From the NCBI GenBank assembly GCA_003116975.1, contig BGKB01000002.1, forward strand, positions 593,047 through 657,046: DNA of 64,000 bases, in the 5' to 3' direction. The notes under the pieces were generated by a model. It saw only the letters and a list, made by a program, of their open reading frames with translations. It was not told where the DNA came from and did not search any database. Numbering within the stretch: the stretch's first letter is position 1; every line of letters begins with the position of its first letter. Source of the stretch: Aurantiochytrium sp. KH105. Taxonomy: Eukaryota > Sar > Bigyra > Thraustochytrida > Thraustochytriidae. The position numbers and the translations under genes were made by a program. Positions 48,420-58,252 of this stretch are shown here, in pieces.

Positions 48420-50144
48420 ATGGGCGCGTGGCGGCGCATGCGGCACGCGCTGCGGTTCGGTCGAAAGCCACAGCTCAGGACCCAAGACGACGACGAGGAG
48501 GACGGGGACAAAAATACCGGCAAAGGCAGCAAAGGGAGCGAGGGAAGCGAGGAAGACGGACCGCGCGAGGTGAGCGACATCCTTGACTTGGCCAGCGCAG
48601 AGGTGGCGGAGCTCGTGGACGCGCATTATGACGAGAATGAAGAAGGCCGAGCCTCAAAAAGGCCTCATACCTTGGTCAGCGAGAAGGAGCGTCTCGAAAT
48701 CACCGACAAAATGTTCGCCGTCGTACTCTCGATCGAACGTACGAAGCGGGTCATCCGAGGACTCGAAGAAGGCCTCGAGACCGCTCCAGAGGAAAAGCGC
48801 CTCAGGAGAAGCATGATGCGAGCTCAGGTTGATGCGCTCGAGGCCAAGGCATTTGCAAAAACCAAGAATCATGGAATCGAAGCCTATCGCACACTTACTG
48901 CCTCGAAAATTAACACCCTCAAGGAGGCCATGCTGGCTCTCCGCGAGCGCCAAGGTCGTCTTCTTAAAGACGTCGGGCAAAAGGTCGACCAATCGCACTT
49001 GCACGCCAAGTTGGGTCGTCTCGAAGGCGATAACTGGTCTCGCGTAGACTTTTTGCGTCGTATCATGCTCTTGCAGGCAAGAGTACGTGGCTTTCTTGCG
49101 CGCAGACGCATGATTAAACTTCGAAGCGCCGTTCGCACAATTCAATCAATCGTACGCTTTCGTAAACGTCGCAAGGCAGCGAACCGGATTCAAGCTTTGC
49201 AGCGCCGCAGGTCCGCGCGGCGCATTGCTGATCAACGACTCGGCGCAATTCTTACCTTGCAGCGCTTTCTCGTAGCCAAGAATGCGATTGCAGAAGCACA
49301 GGATACCGCGCACGATCTTCGTCTCGCCCTTGCCGTGAGAGAGCGTGCGGCAGATCAACTTCGGCAGAATCGGCTCCTGGGCTCTGCCTTGCATGTATGG
49401 GCAACCAATTGTCGCGAACGCAAGCACGTTCGAGCGCTTCTCCTTCGCTGTATTGAGAAATGGATGCTACAACGTCTTGCGCACGCTTTCAAGAATTGGT
49501 TTGCTTTCTCTCGACGCAGCTTTGAGATCCGCAACATCGCTGGTCATCGCATCCTCCAAGAGATTAAAGGGTGCCGCTTGCCCATGGTCAGCCTCTACAA
49601 AGATCACTTTGTACCATCCTCTCTCGATGAGCAGAGACCTCGCATTCTCCGCGAATCATGGCGCCACATGACGCTCTTACAAAATGTGGCTTCGGATGGC
49701 CCTCGTTCAAGGATGAGCGATGCTAATCCGAGCGACCAACCCTCGCGCCTCATAGCATCGGAGCGCAAAGATTGTTATTCTGGAGCAGCGAAGAAGGCGC
49801 CTTTGGCTGACAGCGAATCCTTGCATCCAGAAACTCGCACGCCAGCGCGCGTCAGTCGGCAGGACGACATGGACTGGTTCTTGCCGCAAAAGATGAAGCG
49901 CTCCAAAGATGTAGCGACCCGACGACTGCATCAGACATCCCCACAACTGCATTCGCTTATCTTCGAGTCACTTGCTCATGAAAGCGAAGGTGCGACGCGG
50001 GTCTTTACGCATTTGCAAAGCCGTCAGCAGCAAATTGAGGACGCTCTCGTCGAAATCCAGAAAGTCAGAGACCGCTATGCATTTCGAAAAATCGTGCGAC
50101 ACGCAGATGCTCTGACACCACGAAGTCTTGCCTCTTCGTCATGA
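48420..50144 (+). CDS. IQ-motif and coiled-coil protein with SFI1-like units
   Basis: 574 aa. An acidic, Lys/Ser/Gly-rich N-terminus leads into helices. IQ motifs (calmodulin or centrin sites) begin near residue 214 (IMLLQARVRGFLARRRM). Two or three degenerate ones follow (VRTIQSIVRFRKRRKAANRIQALQRRRSARR, ILTLQRFLVAKNAI). Next come two segments with the spacing of SFI1/centrin-binding repeats (ALHVWATNCRERK, LAHAFKNWFAFSRRSF). The C-terminal 170 residues are polar. A centrosomal, basal-body or cytoskeletal scaffold bound by calmodulin-type proteins is the best guess. Confidence 0.7.
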   Translation: MGAWRRMRHALRFGRKPQLRTQDDDEEDGDKNTGKGSKGSEGSEEDGPREVSDILDLASAEVAELVDAHYDENEEGRASKRPHTLVSEKERLEITDKMFAVVLSIERTKRVIRGLEEGLETAPEEKRLRRSMMRAQVDALEAKAFAKTKNHGIEAYRTLTASKINTLKEAMLALRERQGRLLKDVGQKVDQSHLHAKLGRLEGDNWSRVDFLRRIMLLQARVRGFLARRRMIKLRSAVRTIQSIVRFRKRRKAANRIQALQRRRSARRIADQRLGAILTLQRFLVAKNAIAEAQDTAHDLRLALAVRERAADQLRQNRLLGSALHVWATNCRERKHVRALLLRCIEKWMLQRLAHAFKNWFAFSRRSFEIRNIAGHRILQEIKGCRLPMVSLYKDHFVPSSLDEQRPRILRESWRHMTLLQNVASDGPRSRMSDANPSDQPSRLIASERKDCYSGAAKKAPLADSESLHPETRTPARVSRQDDMDWFLPQKMKRSKDVATRRLHQTSPQLHSLIFESLAHESEGATRVFTHLQSRQQQIEDALVEIQKVRDRYAFRKIVRHADALTPRSLASSS

Positions 50145-50420
50145 ACCCTGCGCATTGTTTTCTTTGCAATTTCAAGTGCCGCAAACGCCAGCTCTGTCTC
50201 GTGCGCATTTTCTGGTACGCGCGGGTTTACTACATTCGTACTTAAAACGCACTTCAGTTCGTGGGGCCTTTCGCTCCGCAGGGTTTTTCAGATCAAAAGG
50301 ATATCCGCTGACAGCACTCTTGTGAGAGGTCGCCGCATCTTTGGAACGAAACAATTGACTAGTAAATAATTTACCTCTCTAGCGTAACACAATGCCCTTT
50401 TTGGCGAGATGACTCGTCAC

Positions 50421-52220
50421 TTATGCCTTGACAACGAAAAGGCCGTCAATCAGATCATTGGTAAGGATACGCTGCGGGTCACACTCTGCGCGTAGGCGCT
50501 CGAACGCCTCGAAGGGGTATCGAGCACGCAGCTTTTTCTGCATCTGTTCAACCTCCTTTTCGCTGCGTGGTACCTCAATTTTGGCCCAGTGCGTCACCGC
50601 CTCAAACTTCCCTTCGCGGTCAATCTCCTCTATCATTTGTTTGTACTGATAAAACTTGTCTTCGATCGCCTTGCGCTCGGCTGGGTCCTGGCTTGGCAGA
50701 TACATAATGATTCCAACCCAAGAAAAAAGCGCATCGCGGGCAGCTGCCTTGTCTGGAACGTGCACAGGGCTCATGGGTGCAGTCGATCCACAAGTCCATC
50801 TCTGCTCGATTGGTGCTGGCGCCGGAAAGTTCTCCTTTTCAATCCGCTTGAGAAGGGTGTCAATAAAGTCAAGGTCGCGGCCGCTCGGATCGGAAAGCGT
50901 CCCGCACGGTAGAGCAACCTCCAGGACTAATTGCTGTCCCCCACAGTCAAAAGCAAGCACGTTGGACGCCTCATCCTCGACACCGTGCGCCTCGGACCGC
51001 TTCCAGAATTCGAGCTCTGCCTTGTTCACACGACGGACGTGCTCTGCATCAAGCGGACCCGGACCTGCTCGCAGTAACCAGTCCCGGAGTTCTCCGAAAC
51101 CTGCAGAGGCCAGATTGCCAGGCAGCTTGCTCGTGTCCACTTGCTCGCGAAGAAGATCAACCATGGGTGCCGTAGGTCGAGCCTTGTCATCCTCCTCAGC
51201 CGTTGTTGCTCCTCCTCCTCCTCTTGCTGCGGTGGCTGCTGCTGCTGCTGTTGCTGATGAAGACGTAATAGATGGGGTCGAGAGCGACTCTTCCGTGGAT
51301 GACTCCGAGCGCAATTCGTCTTCAGATGGCCCCGAGGCCGATACGGGATTGCTGCGCACCACGACTGCGTGACCCGTGTACGGTAACCACATGTAGCGTG
51401 CGTGGCGGAAGGATTGCAGACGAGAGGGATGGTCTTGACGGACTTCGCGCTGGGAGAGAACAAAGGTGTCCTCTGCAAGCTTGTGCGCATCCACACATTG
51501 CAGCGTGATCTGTGTGACGACACCAAAGCAGCCGAGACCGCACTTGATCATGTCGAATCGAGGGTCGCCGCTCTCTTTCGTAAGCCGAAGCGTTCCTTGT
51601 CCTGGAGTCTCGATCTCAAGGGCAACCACCTGTTCCTCGACGGGCGGAATGCTCGCTCCCGTTCCGTGTGCGCCCACTTGAATAAAGCCCCCGAGTTGCT
51701 GCTGGTTGATACTCGCAAGATTCTGCAGCGTCAGGCCAAAGTCAGCAAGGTGATCAACAAGTTCCCCGACCTGGGCCCCGCATTGCACGGTGACCTGCTT
51801 CTTCTCCTCGTCGACGTGGAGAACCTCATTCATTGCCTCGAGGGTGACGATGTGGGCGTCGGAGAAGCCAATCCCGTTGGGCGAGAGTCCGGAGCCCATG
51901 ACGCGGATCTTCTCGCCGGCGCTCTGCGCCTTGCGCAGGATGTCGCGCACCTCCTCCGCCGATGTCGGCCGCGACACGCTCAGCGGCGTGCAACTGTGCG
52001 TGCCAGACCAGTTCTCCACGGCCTCGCGCGCCGCGGCGGCCCTACGCTCGGGCGCGGGCGCGGGCTCGGGCGCGGGCGCGGGCTTGCGAAGGCCTCGGCC
52101 ACGGACTCCGCGCTCGCCATCCCCGGCGCCGCGGCCTCGCGCGTCCCAGAGCCAGATGCCGCCGCCGGCGGTCGCCGCGAGCCCGCCGCCGGCCCAGAGC
52201 CTGCGCGGCGCCGCGCGCAT
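50421..52220 (-). CDS. GLDH: L-galactono-1,4-lactone dehydrogenase-like flavoprotein, mitochondrial
   Basis: 599 aa. The N-terminus (MRAAPRRLWAGGG, then a hydrophobic stretch) looks like a presequence plus membrane segment. The FAD-binding domain contains KIRVMGSGLSPNGIGF, VTLEAMNEVLHVD, LTLQNLASINQQQLGGFIQVGAHGTGA, and CGLGCFGVVTQITLQC. All are diagnostic for plant-type GalLDH. The C-terminal ALO domain has PAPIEQRWTCGS and the HWAKIEVP motif. The enzyme oxidises galactonolactone to ascorbate, passing electrons to cytochrome c. In plants it also assists complex I assembly. A Ser/Ala/Glu-rich insert near residues 310-350 is unusual. The gene is divergent from the DGQHR gene across 231 bp. Confidence 0.93.
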   Translation of the reverse strand: MRAAPRRLWAGGGLAATAGGGIWLWDARGRGAGDGERGVRGRGLRKPAPAPEPAPAPERRAAAAREAVENWSGTHSCTPLSVSRPTSAEEVRDILRKAQSAGEKIRVMGSGLSPNGIGFSDAHIVTLEAMNEVLHVDEEKKQVTVQCGAQVGELVDHLADFGLTLQNLASINQQQLGGFIQVGAHGTGASIPPVEEQVVALEIETPGQGTLRLTKESGDPRFDMIKCGLGCFGVVTQITLQCVDAHKLAEDTFVLSQREVRQDHPSRLQSFRHARYMWLPYTGHAVVVRSNPVSASGPSEDELRSESSTEESLSTPSITSSSATAAAAATAARGGGGATTAEEDDKARPTAPMVDLLREQVDTSKLPGNLASAGFGELRDWLLRAGPGPLDAEHVRRVNKAELEFWKRSEAHGVEDEASNVLAFDCGGQQLVLEVALPCGTLSDPSGRDLDFIDTLLKRIEKENFPAPAPIEQRWTCGSTAPMSPVHVPDKAAARDALFSWVGIIMYLPSQDPAERKAIEDKFYQYKQMIEEIDREGKFEAVTHWAKIEVPRSEKEVEQMQKKLRARYPFEAFERLRAECDPQRILTNDLIDGLFVVKA

Positions 52221-52285
52221 CGCGCTCGCGTGCTCGCGCGCTCGTGTTCACGCTCGCGCTCGGCTCGCGCAGATGCCGCGACGAT

Positions 52286-52369
52286 GAGGATTTGACGACG
52301 AGGATTTGACGACGAGGATTTGAAAACGAGGATTTGAAAACGAGGATTTGAAAACGAGGATTTGAAGAC
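52286..52369 (+). repeat. 14-bp tandem repeat, six copies, in a divergent promoter
   Basis: GAGGATTTGA followed by CGAC (first three) or AAAC/AGAC (last three), starting at 52286, 52300, 52314, 52328, 52342 and 52356 at exact 14-bp spacing. It sits between the GLDH and DGQHR start codons. Confidence 0.93.
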
Positions 52370-52451
52370 CGCCGACGATCGCCGCCGACGATCGCAGCAA
52401 AAGAGGATCTGCCGCGGCCGCAGCCGCTCTCGGGCGGCGACGCGCGCGCGC

Positions 52452-53453
52452 ATGAAGCGCGGACGCGACGGCGAGGCCGCCGCCGCCGGCGCGAGCCCCG
52501 CGAAGCGACCGGCCCGCGGCGGCGATGGCGGCGGCGATGGCGATGGGGCTCGGCCTGGCCGCCATGCCGCGGCGCAGGCCCGGGAGGGCGACGGGGCGCC
52601 GCGGGGCGAGGTGTCGCCGCTCGTGGAGCTGCTGGAGCGCGGCGTGGCGGAGCACACGCTCGTGCGGTCTCCGGACGGGGCTGTGTACACCGGGTTTGCG
52701 GACTTTGCGACGCTCAATGAGAGCGAGTGTCTCTTCAGGCCGATGAACTCGAACCGGGCCATCAACGACGACGTTGTGCGCGAGCGCGTTGCGGCCAACG
52801 AGCGTCGCCTGAAAGAGTCGGGCACCTTTTATGACTTTGGACAAATCAACTTCATCATCAACAACCAGGAACCGAGCAAGACCTTTTTCATTATGGATGG
52901 CCAGCACCGTTGTGCCACGATGGCGCGCCTTCTCGAGCACAAAGAGCCCATCAACTTTCAGTTCCGAGTCAAGGTTGTCAATTCGGAGCAGGAGGCTGCT
53001 TCGGAGCTCGAACACTTTCAGAACAGCTACCCAAGCGACCCGCGCTCCTTTTTCCCCACACAGCACAAGACGACGCTTGCGACCCAGTGTCTCGAGATCA
53101 TGAAGGCCACTTTTCCCGGCGCTGATCTCTGGCGCACCGTCGAGGTCAAGAGTCGTGTCGGGGCGCGCACGGGCGACCCCAATCGCCCATTTTTGACAGA
53201 TTTTATCTTTTTTGGCCTCTTGCAGACGTCCGGGCTTCTCGATAAGCACGACGATGCCGAGCCGGTGCTGGAAACGCTCATCACTGTGGACAAAACCATG
53301 GCAGACATGGGGGCTCGCAAACCGTCCTCTCTGGGCAAGGGTGTCTCGAGAGAAATGGTGGCCAAGGCGCGCGCGCTTGGCTGTTTTTTGGGCTTTTTCC
53401 GACCTGGAAAGCTCGAGTGGCATGACGTTGCAGCTCAAGCCCCTTTACGATGA
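52452..53453 (+). CDS. DGQHR-domain protein
   Basis: 333 aa from the ATG at 52452. A basic, Gly/Ala-rich N-terminus (possible nuclear signal KRGRD ... KRP) is followed by the DGQHR core. FGQINFIINNQEPSKTFFIM leads into DGQHR at residues 149-153, then CATMARLLEH, an acidic-basic helix, FFPTQHKTTLATQCLE and FLTDFIFFGLLQTS. The DGQHR motif is shared by DndB/DpdB-type bacterial regulators of DNA modification and related ParB-like proteins. It is rarely described in eukaryotic nuclear genes. Function here is unknown; a DNA- or nucleotide-linked role is an inference from the family. Confidence 0.75.
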   Translation: MKRGRDGEAAAAGASPAKRPARGGDGGGDGDGARPGRHAAAQAREGDGAPRGEVSPLVELLERGVAEHTLVRSPDGAVYTGFADFATLNESECLFRPMNSNRAINDDVVRERVAANERRLKESGTFYDFGQINFIINNQEPSKTFFIMDGQHRCATMARLLEHKEPINFQFRVKVVNSEQEAASELEHFQNSYPSDPRSFFPTQHKTTLATQCLEIMKATFPGADLWRTVEVKSRVGARTGDPNRPFLTDFIFFGLLQTSGLLDKHDDAEPVLETLITVDKTMADMGARKPSSLGKGVSREMVAKARALGCFLGFFRPGKLEWHDVAAQAPLR

Positions 53454-54018
53454 CGTACCACACACACACTGTACCGCATCCACACGCACATTCCACATTT
53501 TTGGAACTGTTCGACAGTATACTTTATCCTATTGTCGGTCGGCCGGCCGGTCGCTCGGTCGCTCGGTCGGTCGCTCAGTCAGTCAGTATTAGGCGGCGAA
53601 GGACCGGGGCCTAAAGCCGGTGCCAAGAGCATAGATAGGACTACACCTTTTTCGGGCCTTTCCAAAAGGAAGTCCTTGATGGAGAGTTGATAGCTACACA
53701 AACAAAAGCAAAATATGAAATTGTTTATGGCACTAGAAAAAGAGAAGGAGCGTCGCGGTGAAGCTAGAAAGACCACTCTGAATATGATGGTGTTGAGGAT
53801 GAGGATGGAGGAGAGGCCTTGGACGATAAAATGGCTACGTACCCATCTACGGCGTTGTACCCGTTTCAACCCTTCACTGCCTTTCTCCTCTCAAATGCCC
53901 AATGGTGTGTTCGCGTATCATGTGCTCCCTTCTTTCCTGCGACGTTTCGACTGACCAAGAGTCGTGTTGATTTCTCCCGCCAAAGGAGCCCTCTCCTTCA
54001 TTCTTTCTTCTTTATCTT
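53454..54018. other. Spacer between convergent genes with GGTC/GCTC array
   Basis: Holds a tetranucleotide array at 53534-53587 (GGTC, GGCC, GCTC and AGTC units) just after the DGQHR gene. No further gene seen. Confidence 0.5.
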
Positions 54019-55767
54019 CTAAAGAGCCTTCTTTGTGAGACGACGACGCTTCGCAAGCGCCTTCTCCATCTCAATACGCTTGTCGGAGGGCTTGGTGTAA
54101 AGCTTCTTGTCTGTAGAACTAAGGTGCACCGAGTGCCGTGGCTGCACCTTGAACTCTGCATTGACAGCTTGAGGAACGCGCGCACGAGAGGAAGTCTTTT
54201 CAGACTTCGCCCTTTCCGCCTCCACTGCAAGGCGCAAACGATCCTTGCGGGTAGTGCTGGCAAGATCAGAAAGTCCGCGGCGCGAGGCAGCAATGCTAGC
54301 CTCCCGTTTGGCAGCAGCGGCTGCCACAGCCTCGGCACTGGGCCGGCTCGGCGATGGCGAGCGCGTGCGCGCCTTGGTCTCTTCCTCGGGATCGTCCAGC
54401 GCAGGGTCGGCACGGCGTACATTGTGACCCATGCCACGATGGAAGATGGCCCGTGACCACTGCTCCATGAGCTTCGAAAGAATGCGCTTGTTGCTCTGGA
54501 TCTCCTTGGGGTGCTGCCGCAGGTAGTTGACGACCTTGCCAATGCCACTCTCACGAAGATCAGCTTCCTCGATGTTAAGAGTGGGCAGCAGCTCAATGAC
54601 GCGCGTGCGAAGCGCCTGCGCGGGAAGAGCCTGGTCCACTTTGTTGGGCTCGAGCCACTGGCGCAGCACAGGCAGGCCGCCCCGCTCAACAAAGACGGTG
54701 CGTGCATCTGTTGGTCGCAGTTTGACCTCAATATCGTCAAGCAGCTTCAGTTTGCTGACAGCCGGTTTGAGTCGAGCGCGGGCGTCTCGATCCTCATAGT
54801 ATGCGGTTTTCATGCGATAAATGAGATCCTCCATTTCACGAAAGAGCGCAGTGTTGTCTGGTCCTGTGTCCTCGCCGCCGGCGCCGCTGCTGGTCTTCTT
54901 GCGTGATTTATTGCGGCGCTTCGCCATCCGCTTCAGCACGGACCTGAAGCTGCCGTCGTTTTCGTCTTCCTCCTCCTCTTCCTTTTTCTTGCCTGCGTCG
55001 AGCTTGGCTCCGTCCTCGTCATCATCGGCATGAAGGTTTTCGTCGTCTTTGTAAGGATCTTCCTCGTCGGAAGTGTGTTCCTTTTGCCGATCATATTCGC
55101 GAACAGCCTCCATGTTATCATCTGCGTTATCGATAAAACTGTCTTCCCCCGCGTTCCGCTTCCGCTTCGCTTGCGCCTTGCCGCCCTTGACGAGCTTGCC
55201 CTTCTTCTGGATGCGCTTGCCCGGCTTCTTGAGCGCCTTTGCCGCGCCCTTCTTCCTCACAATCTTCTTTCCCTTTTTCTTGCCACCCTCTTCATCCGAT
55301 GAATTATCCGATGACGACGAAGAGGACGACGACCCAGACGAGGAAGATCCAGATCCAGACGAGGAAGATCCAGAAGAAGACGAAGACGAGGACGAAGACC
55401 TGGACGACGCGCCATCGTCGCCGCCCTGCTTCTTCTTCCTCCTAATCTTTTTCAACTTCTGGCCGCCCTTTCGGAGACCGGCCACCTTCTTCTTCTTGAG
55501 CACCTTCCCTCCGCTCTCGTCGCTGCTGCTCCCGCCCTCCTCGCCCGCGGCGCCGGCGTCTGCTGCTCCAGGAGCAGGTCCCTGCGCGGCGACCTTGGCA
55601 CCTTCGGCACCACCGGCGCCATCGCTGGCGGCGGGGGCGTCGCCGGCGGCGGCGGGGGCGTCCGCTTTGCGCTCCCCGTCTCCCTCGCCGGCGCGCTGTC
55701 GCTGCGCGAGCTCCTGCCGCGTGGCCTCGTCGCCGGACTCGCCGTCGCTGCCGCCGAGCGTGTCCAT
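54019..55767 (-). CDS. IWS1: Transcription elongation factor IWS1/SPN1
   Basis: 582 aa. The N-terminal half is charged and disordered: acidic runs with Ser (residues about 120-155), Lys-rich nuclear-signal-like blocks and DEEDPYKDDENLHADDDED. This is typical of IWS1. The conserved TFIIS N-terminal-domain core spans about 318-425, with YYEDRDARARLKPAVSKLKLL, GGLPVLRQWLEP, LRTRVIELLPTL, SGIGKVVNYLRQHPKEI and KLMEQWSRAIFHR. IWS1 binds SPT6 and RNA polymerase II during elongation, mRNA export and histone methylation. The C-terminus is basic, ending LAKRRRLTKKAL. Confidence 0.93.
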   Translation of the reverse strand: MDTLGGSDGESGDEATRQELAQRQRAGEGDGERKADAPAAAGDAPAASDGAGGAEGAKVAAQGPAPGAADAGAAGEEGGSSSDESGGKVLKKKKVAGLRKGGQKLKKIRRKKKQGGDDGASSRSSSSSSSSSGSSSSGSGSSSSGSSSSSSSSDNSSDEEGGKKKGKKIVRKKGAAKALKKPGKRIQKKGKLVKGGKAQAKRKRNAGEDSFIDNADDNMEAVREYDRQKEHTSDEEDPYKDDENLHADDDEDGAKLDAGKKKEEEEEDENDGSFRSVLKRMAKRRNKSRKKTSSGAGGEDTGPDNTALFREMEDLIYRMKTAYYEDRDARARLKPAVSKLKLLDDIEVKLRPTDARTVFVERGGLPVLRQWLEPNKVDQALPAQALRTRVIELLPTLNIEEADLRESGIGKVVNYLRQHPKEIQSNKRILSKLMEQWSRAIFHRGMGHNVRRADPALDDPEEETKARTRSPSPSRPSAEAVAAAAAKREASIAASRRGLSDLASTTRKDRLRLAVEAERAKSEKTSSRARVPQAVNAEFKVQPRHSVHLSSTDKKLYTKPSDKRIEMEKALAKRRRLTKKAL

Positions 55768-56890
55768 GGCGGTTTCTCCTCTCGCGCGAACACGGAGGCC
55801 CGCGCGGGCGGGGGGGGGGGGGGCGGCGGCCGCGCCGCGCCGGAGACGCCGGGGGCCGCGCCGGGGACTCGCCGCGCCTCGCCGCGCCGCGTCGGCAACG
55901 CCGTGCGCGGAGACGCTGCGCTCCTAGCGGCTCTGCTTCGGCCTCGGGCCCGCCTGTCGGCCGGTCTATAGGGTCTTTCTTTCGCTGCGTTAGGTCGCTT
56001 TCCGTTTTGCTGGACAAGCAAGTCTGCGGCCACGGGCTTGTGACCATGGTGGGGGCTACTGCTGGCTTGGCTCACTGTCAGATAAATGCTCGTCGCAGCG
56101 CGGGATGTTGGTCCCCGCAGGGTATTGAAGACCGACCGACTGGCGGAATGTAGACGACTCGGCGTCTAGCCGAGCTTGGGCGAAGAGGTGCAGGCGCGGC
56201 GGTCTGCGGACGGACAAGAGGATGTTGGGCGGGGATTTGGAGACGCACAAGGGCGATCGAAGACAACGTGCTGCAAATGCATTTACCTTTCATCTCGCCC
56301 ACTTGAATGAGAACGCGCAAGGTTCAGACAATGTTCAGATTATCACTAGTGTTAGAACGCAGGAAAAGATATCGTCGCTTGGCACAGGCAGCGACACTTT
56401 TTATTGTACGTTTTTGACGGGGAGTCCTCAGAGGTCTGAAATAATAGAAAGAAGAAGCTGATTTCAATAAACGTAAAAGAAATTCCGTTCCGTGGCTAGC
56501 ACGAAACGGGAAGGTAGTTTGATTGCTTCTCACGCTGCTGCTCGGAGAAAGCTTTGGTGTGGTTCTGGTGGGTTTCGGTTCTGCCGGCTTCTGGCATCGG
56601 GTTTGGTCGCTGCCAGGTCTATTCGGCTCAGTGGTCCCAGGGTCGTGACCCTGGTCCATTTCTGCTATGTAGGTCTATGACTATACTAGGGTTATTTTGG
56701 GTGTACACACCGAATGCACCCGGCGTGTTGTGCACGCGCGACGTTATGTTCTTGCGTCGTGCCCCTCCGACGTTTGTCGTCGGGTGTCTACCTCTCTTAT
56801 AGCAGTTTCCCGCCTGGCATCAGGTCTTTGGGAATGTCCACTTCATTATTGTGGATCAATAGTACGCAACTTGGGCCAACAAGAGGAAGA
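55768..56890. other. Intergenic spacer, no gene seen
   Basis: Starts with GC-rich 5' flank of IWS1, including a G homopolymer at 55811-55823, then drops in GC from about 56250. No coding frame with homology and no RNA gene recognised. Confidence 0.45.
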
Positions 56891-58252
56891 TCATTCCGCG
56901 CAAATTGCAAGGGCGTCGGAACGGTCCCTTTGGTCATCGAAATCCACGAGATTGATATCATCGTCGACGTCCCTCGTCATGAGCTCAAGGATCTGGCAGT
57001 CTTGCGTGCTTGCAGTGACAAACTTTGCGCTAGACAACGAGGTTGTGGCAAGACTTGAAGAGTCATGGCTCTGGCGGAGAGCGATCGGCGATCCTGTGAG
57101 CGTTCTTCGCACAGGTGATCGCATCGAGGCAGAGTTGGTCACGCTTCGGCGAAGAGTTCTGCTGCGCAAAGAGGACGGATCGTGGTCTCGATATGCCAAA
57201 AGTGCCATAAATAAAGCGCAAAGCCTCAAAAGTCTATCGATGGAGACGCTTACAAGGTGGGCAGTGGTCATCGATGACGCTGTAGAATTCTCGGTACAGG
57301 CAGCAACTATGTACAGCCCAGCGTTCGCGATGCCGGAAACAAACGCCGCAAAAAGCAGAATCTCCAGAGCTTGCAGACGAAGCATAAAGTATCGCAAAAG
57401 TGGCGATGTTCGAAGTGCCTGCTGCAAACGAGCCTCGGACGAATGATCGTCGACGTCGGCGAGGGGACTAGCCTCGCCATGTCGCATGGGAGGCAACGCG
57501 AGGCTAGAGCGCGTGAACGACCGAATCATTTCCACTCCAGCAATCGTGGAGCGCGCTCCGGATCCAGCGATCGGCGATGTTTCACCCTCGGTGTGAATGC
57601 GTGGCGAAGTCATTGCGGCGGCTCTTGCAAGTTCTGAAATGATCTTGGTCTTTTGAGACGAGAGTAGCCAGGCACCACTGAGCCCCAAAAGCGCTTCGCT
57701 AAACTTTCGTATCGAGCCGCACCAAAAACATTGCCTCAACGTCCAAGGCTGCTCACCGAGTACGTACAGGAAGAGAAGCCAGCAAAAGGTCGCGGTGGCA
57801 AGTTTCGAGCGAACTTGACTGAGCCATGCTGCTGGGGTATCCATGTGCCTTGATATCCTCGTAAGAGAGTCAAGAAGGCTCACGTAGCTAGCGATCAAGA
57901 GAGACGTGCTGGCAACCTCCATCAAGGCTGCCCCCAAAGGCGTCAGGTCGAGAGCACGACCGCTGCCATCGAAAGCCAAAAGGCCTTCCAAGAGCGCGAC
58001 GAGTACACTTGCTATCCAAAAGCGAACGCGTGCGGCATGTCGAAATGCAACGCGACTACGTATCGTTGTTCTGTACCTACGTAACTTGTCGAGAAGACAG
58101 ATCCCTACAGCGATAAAAAGGGCGCCGCAGACCATGCAAAACTGCATCCAGTGATGCCAAACTTCTTCGCTGATTGCGAGATTCTCAAAGCACGGCGGCA
58201 CATGCTTGGTGTTCCTTGTTGCATACTCCCCGAGTGTACGATGTGATGCCAT
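56891..58252 (-). CDS. Polytopic (about seven-helix) membrane protein of unknown function
   Basis: 453 aa from the ATG at 58250-58252. Hydrophobic segments occur near residues 35-55 (WMQFCMVCGALFIAVGICLL), 75-95, 105-130, 140-165 and 170-195. After a Ser/Arg-rich cytosolic loop of about 80 residues come two more (LQALEILLFAAFVSGIANAGLYIVAAC and RLLRLCALFMALLAY). The tail is Ser/Arg-rich with possible phosphorylation sites and ends acidic. The layout recalls seven-helix receptor-like proteins such as the THH1/TOM group, but no signature motif is visible. Confidence 0.6.
   Translation of the reverse strand: MASHRTLGEYATRNTKHVPPCFENLAISEEVWHHWMQFCMVCGALFIAVGICLLDKLRRYRTTIRSRVAFRHAARVRFWIASVLVALLEGLLAFDGSGRALDLTPLGAALMEVASTSLLIASYVSLLDSLTRISRHMDTPAAWLSQVRSKLATATFCWLLFLYVLGEQPWTLRQCFWCGSIRKFSEALLGLSGAWLLSSQKTKIISELARAAAMTSPRIHTEGETSPIAGSGARSTIAGVEMIRSFTRSSLALPPMRHGEASPLADVDDHSSEARLQQALRTSPLLRYFMLRLQALEILLFAAFVSGIANAGLYIVAACTENSTASSMTTAHLVSVSIDRLLRLCALFMALLAYRDHDPSSLRSRTLRRSVTNSASMRSPVRRTLTGSPIALRQSHDSSSLATTSLSSAKFVTASTQDCQILELMTRDVDDDINLVDFDDQRDRSDALAICAE

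Noticed and set aside
52248-53438. Long minus-strand frame opposite the DGQHR gene
   Set aside because: The plus strand carries the conserved motif; the minus frame reads through the 14-bp repeat and has no protein-like pattern.
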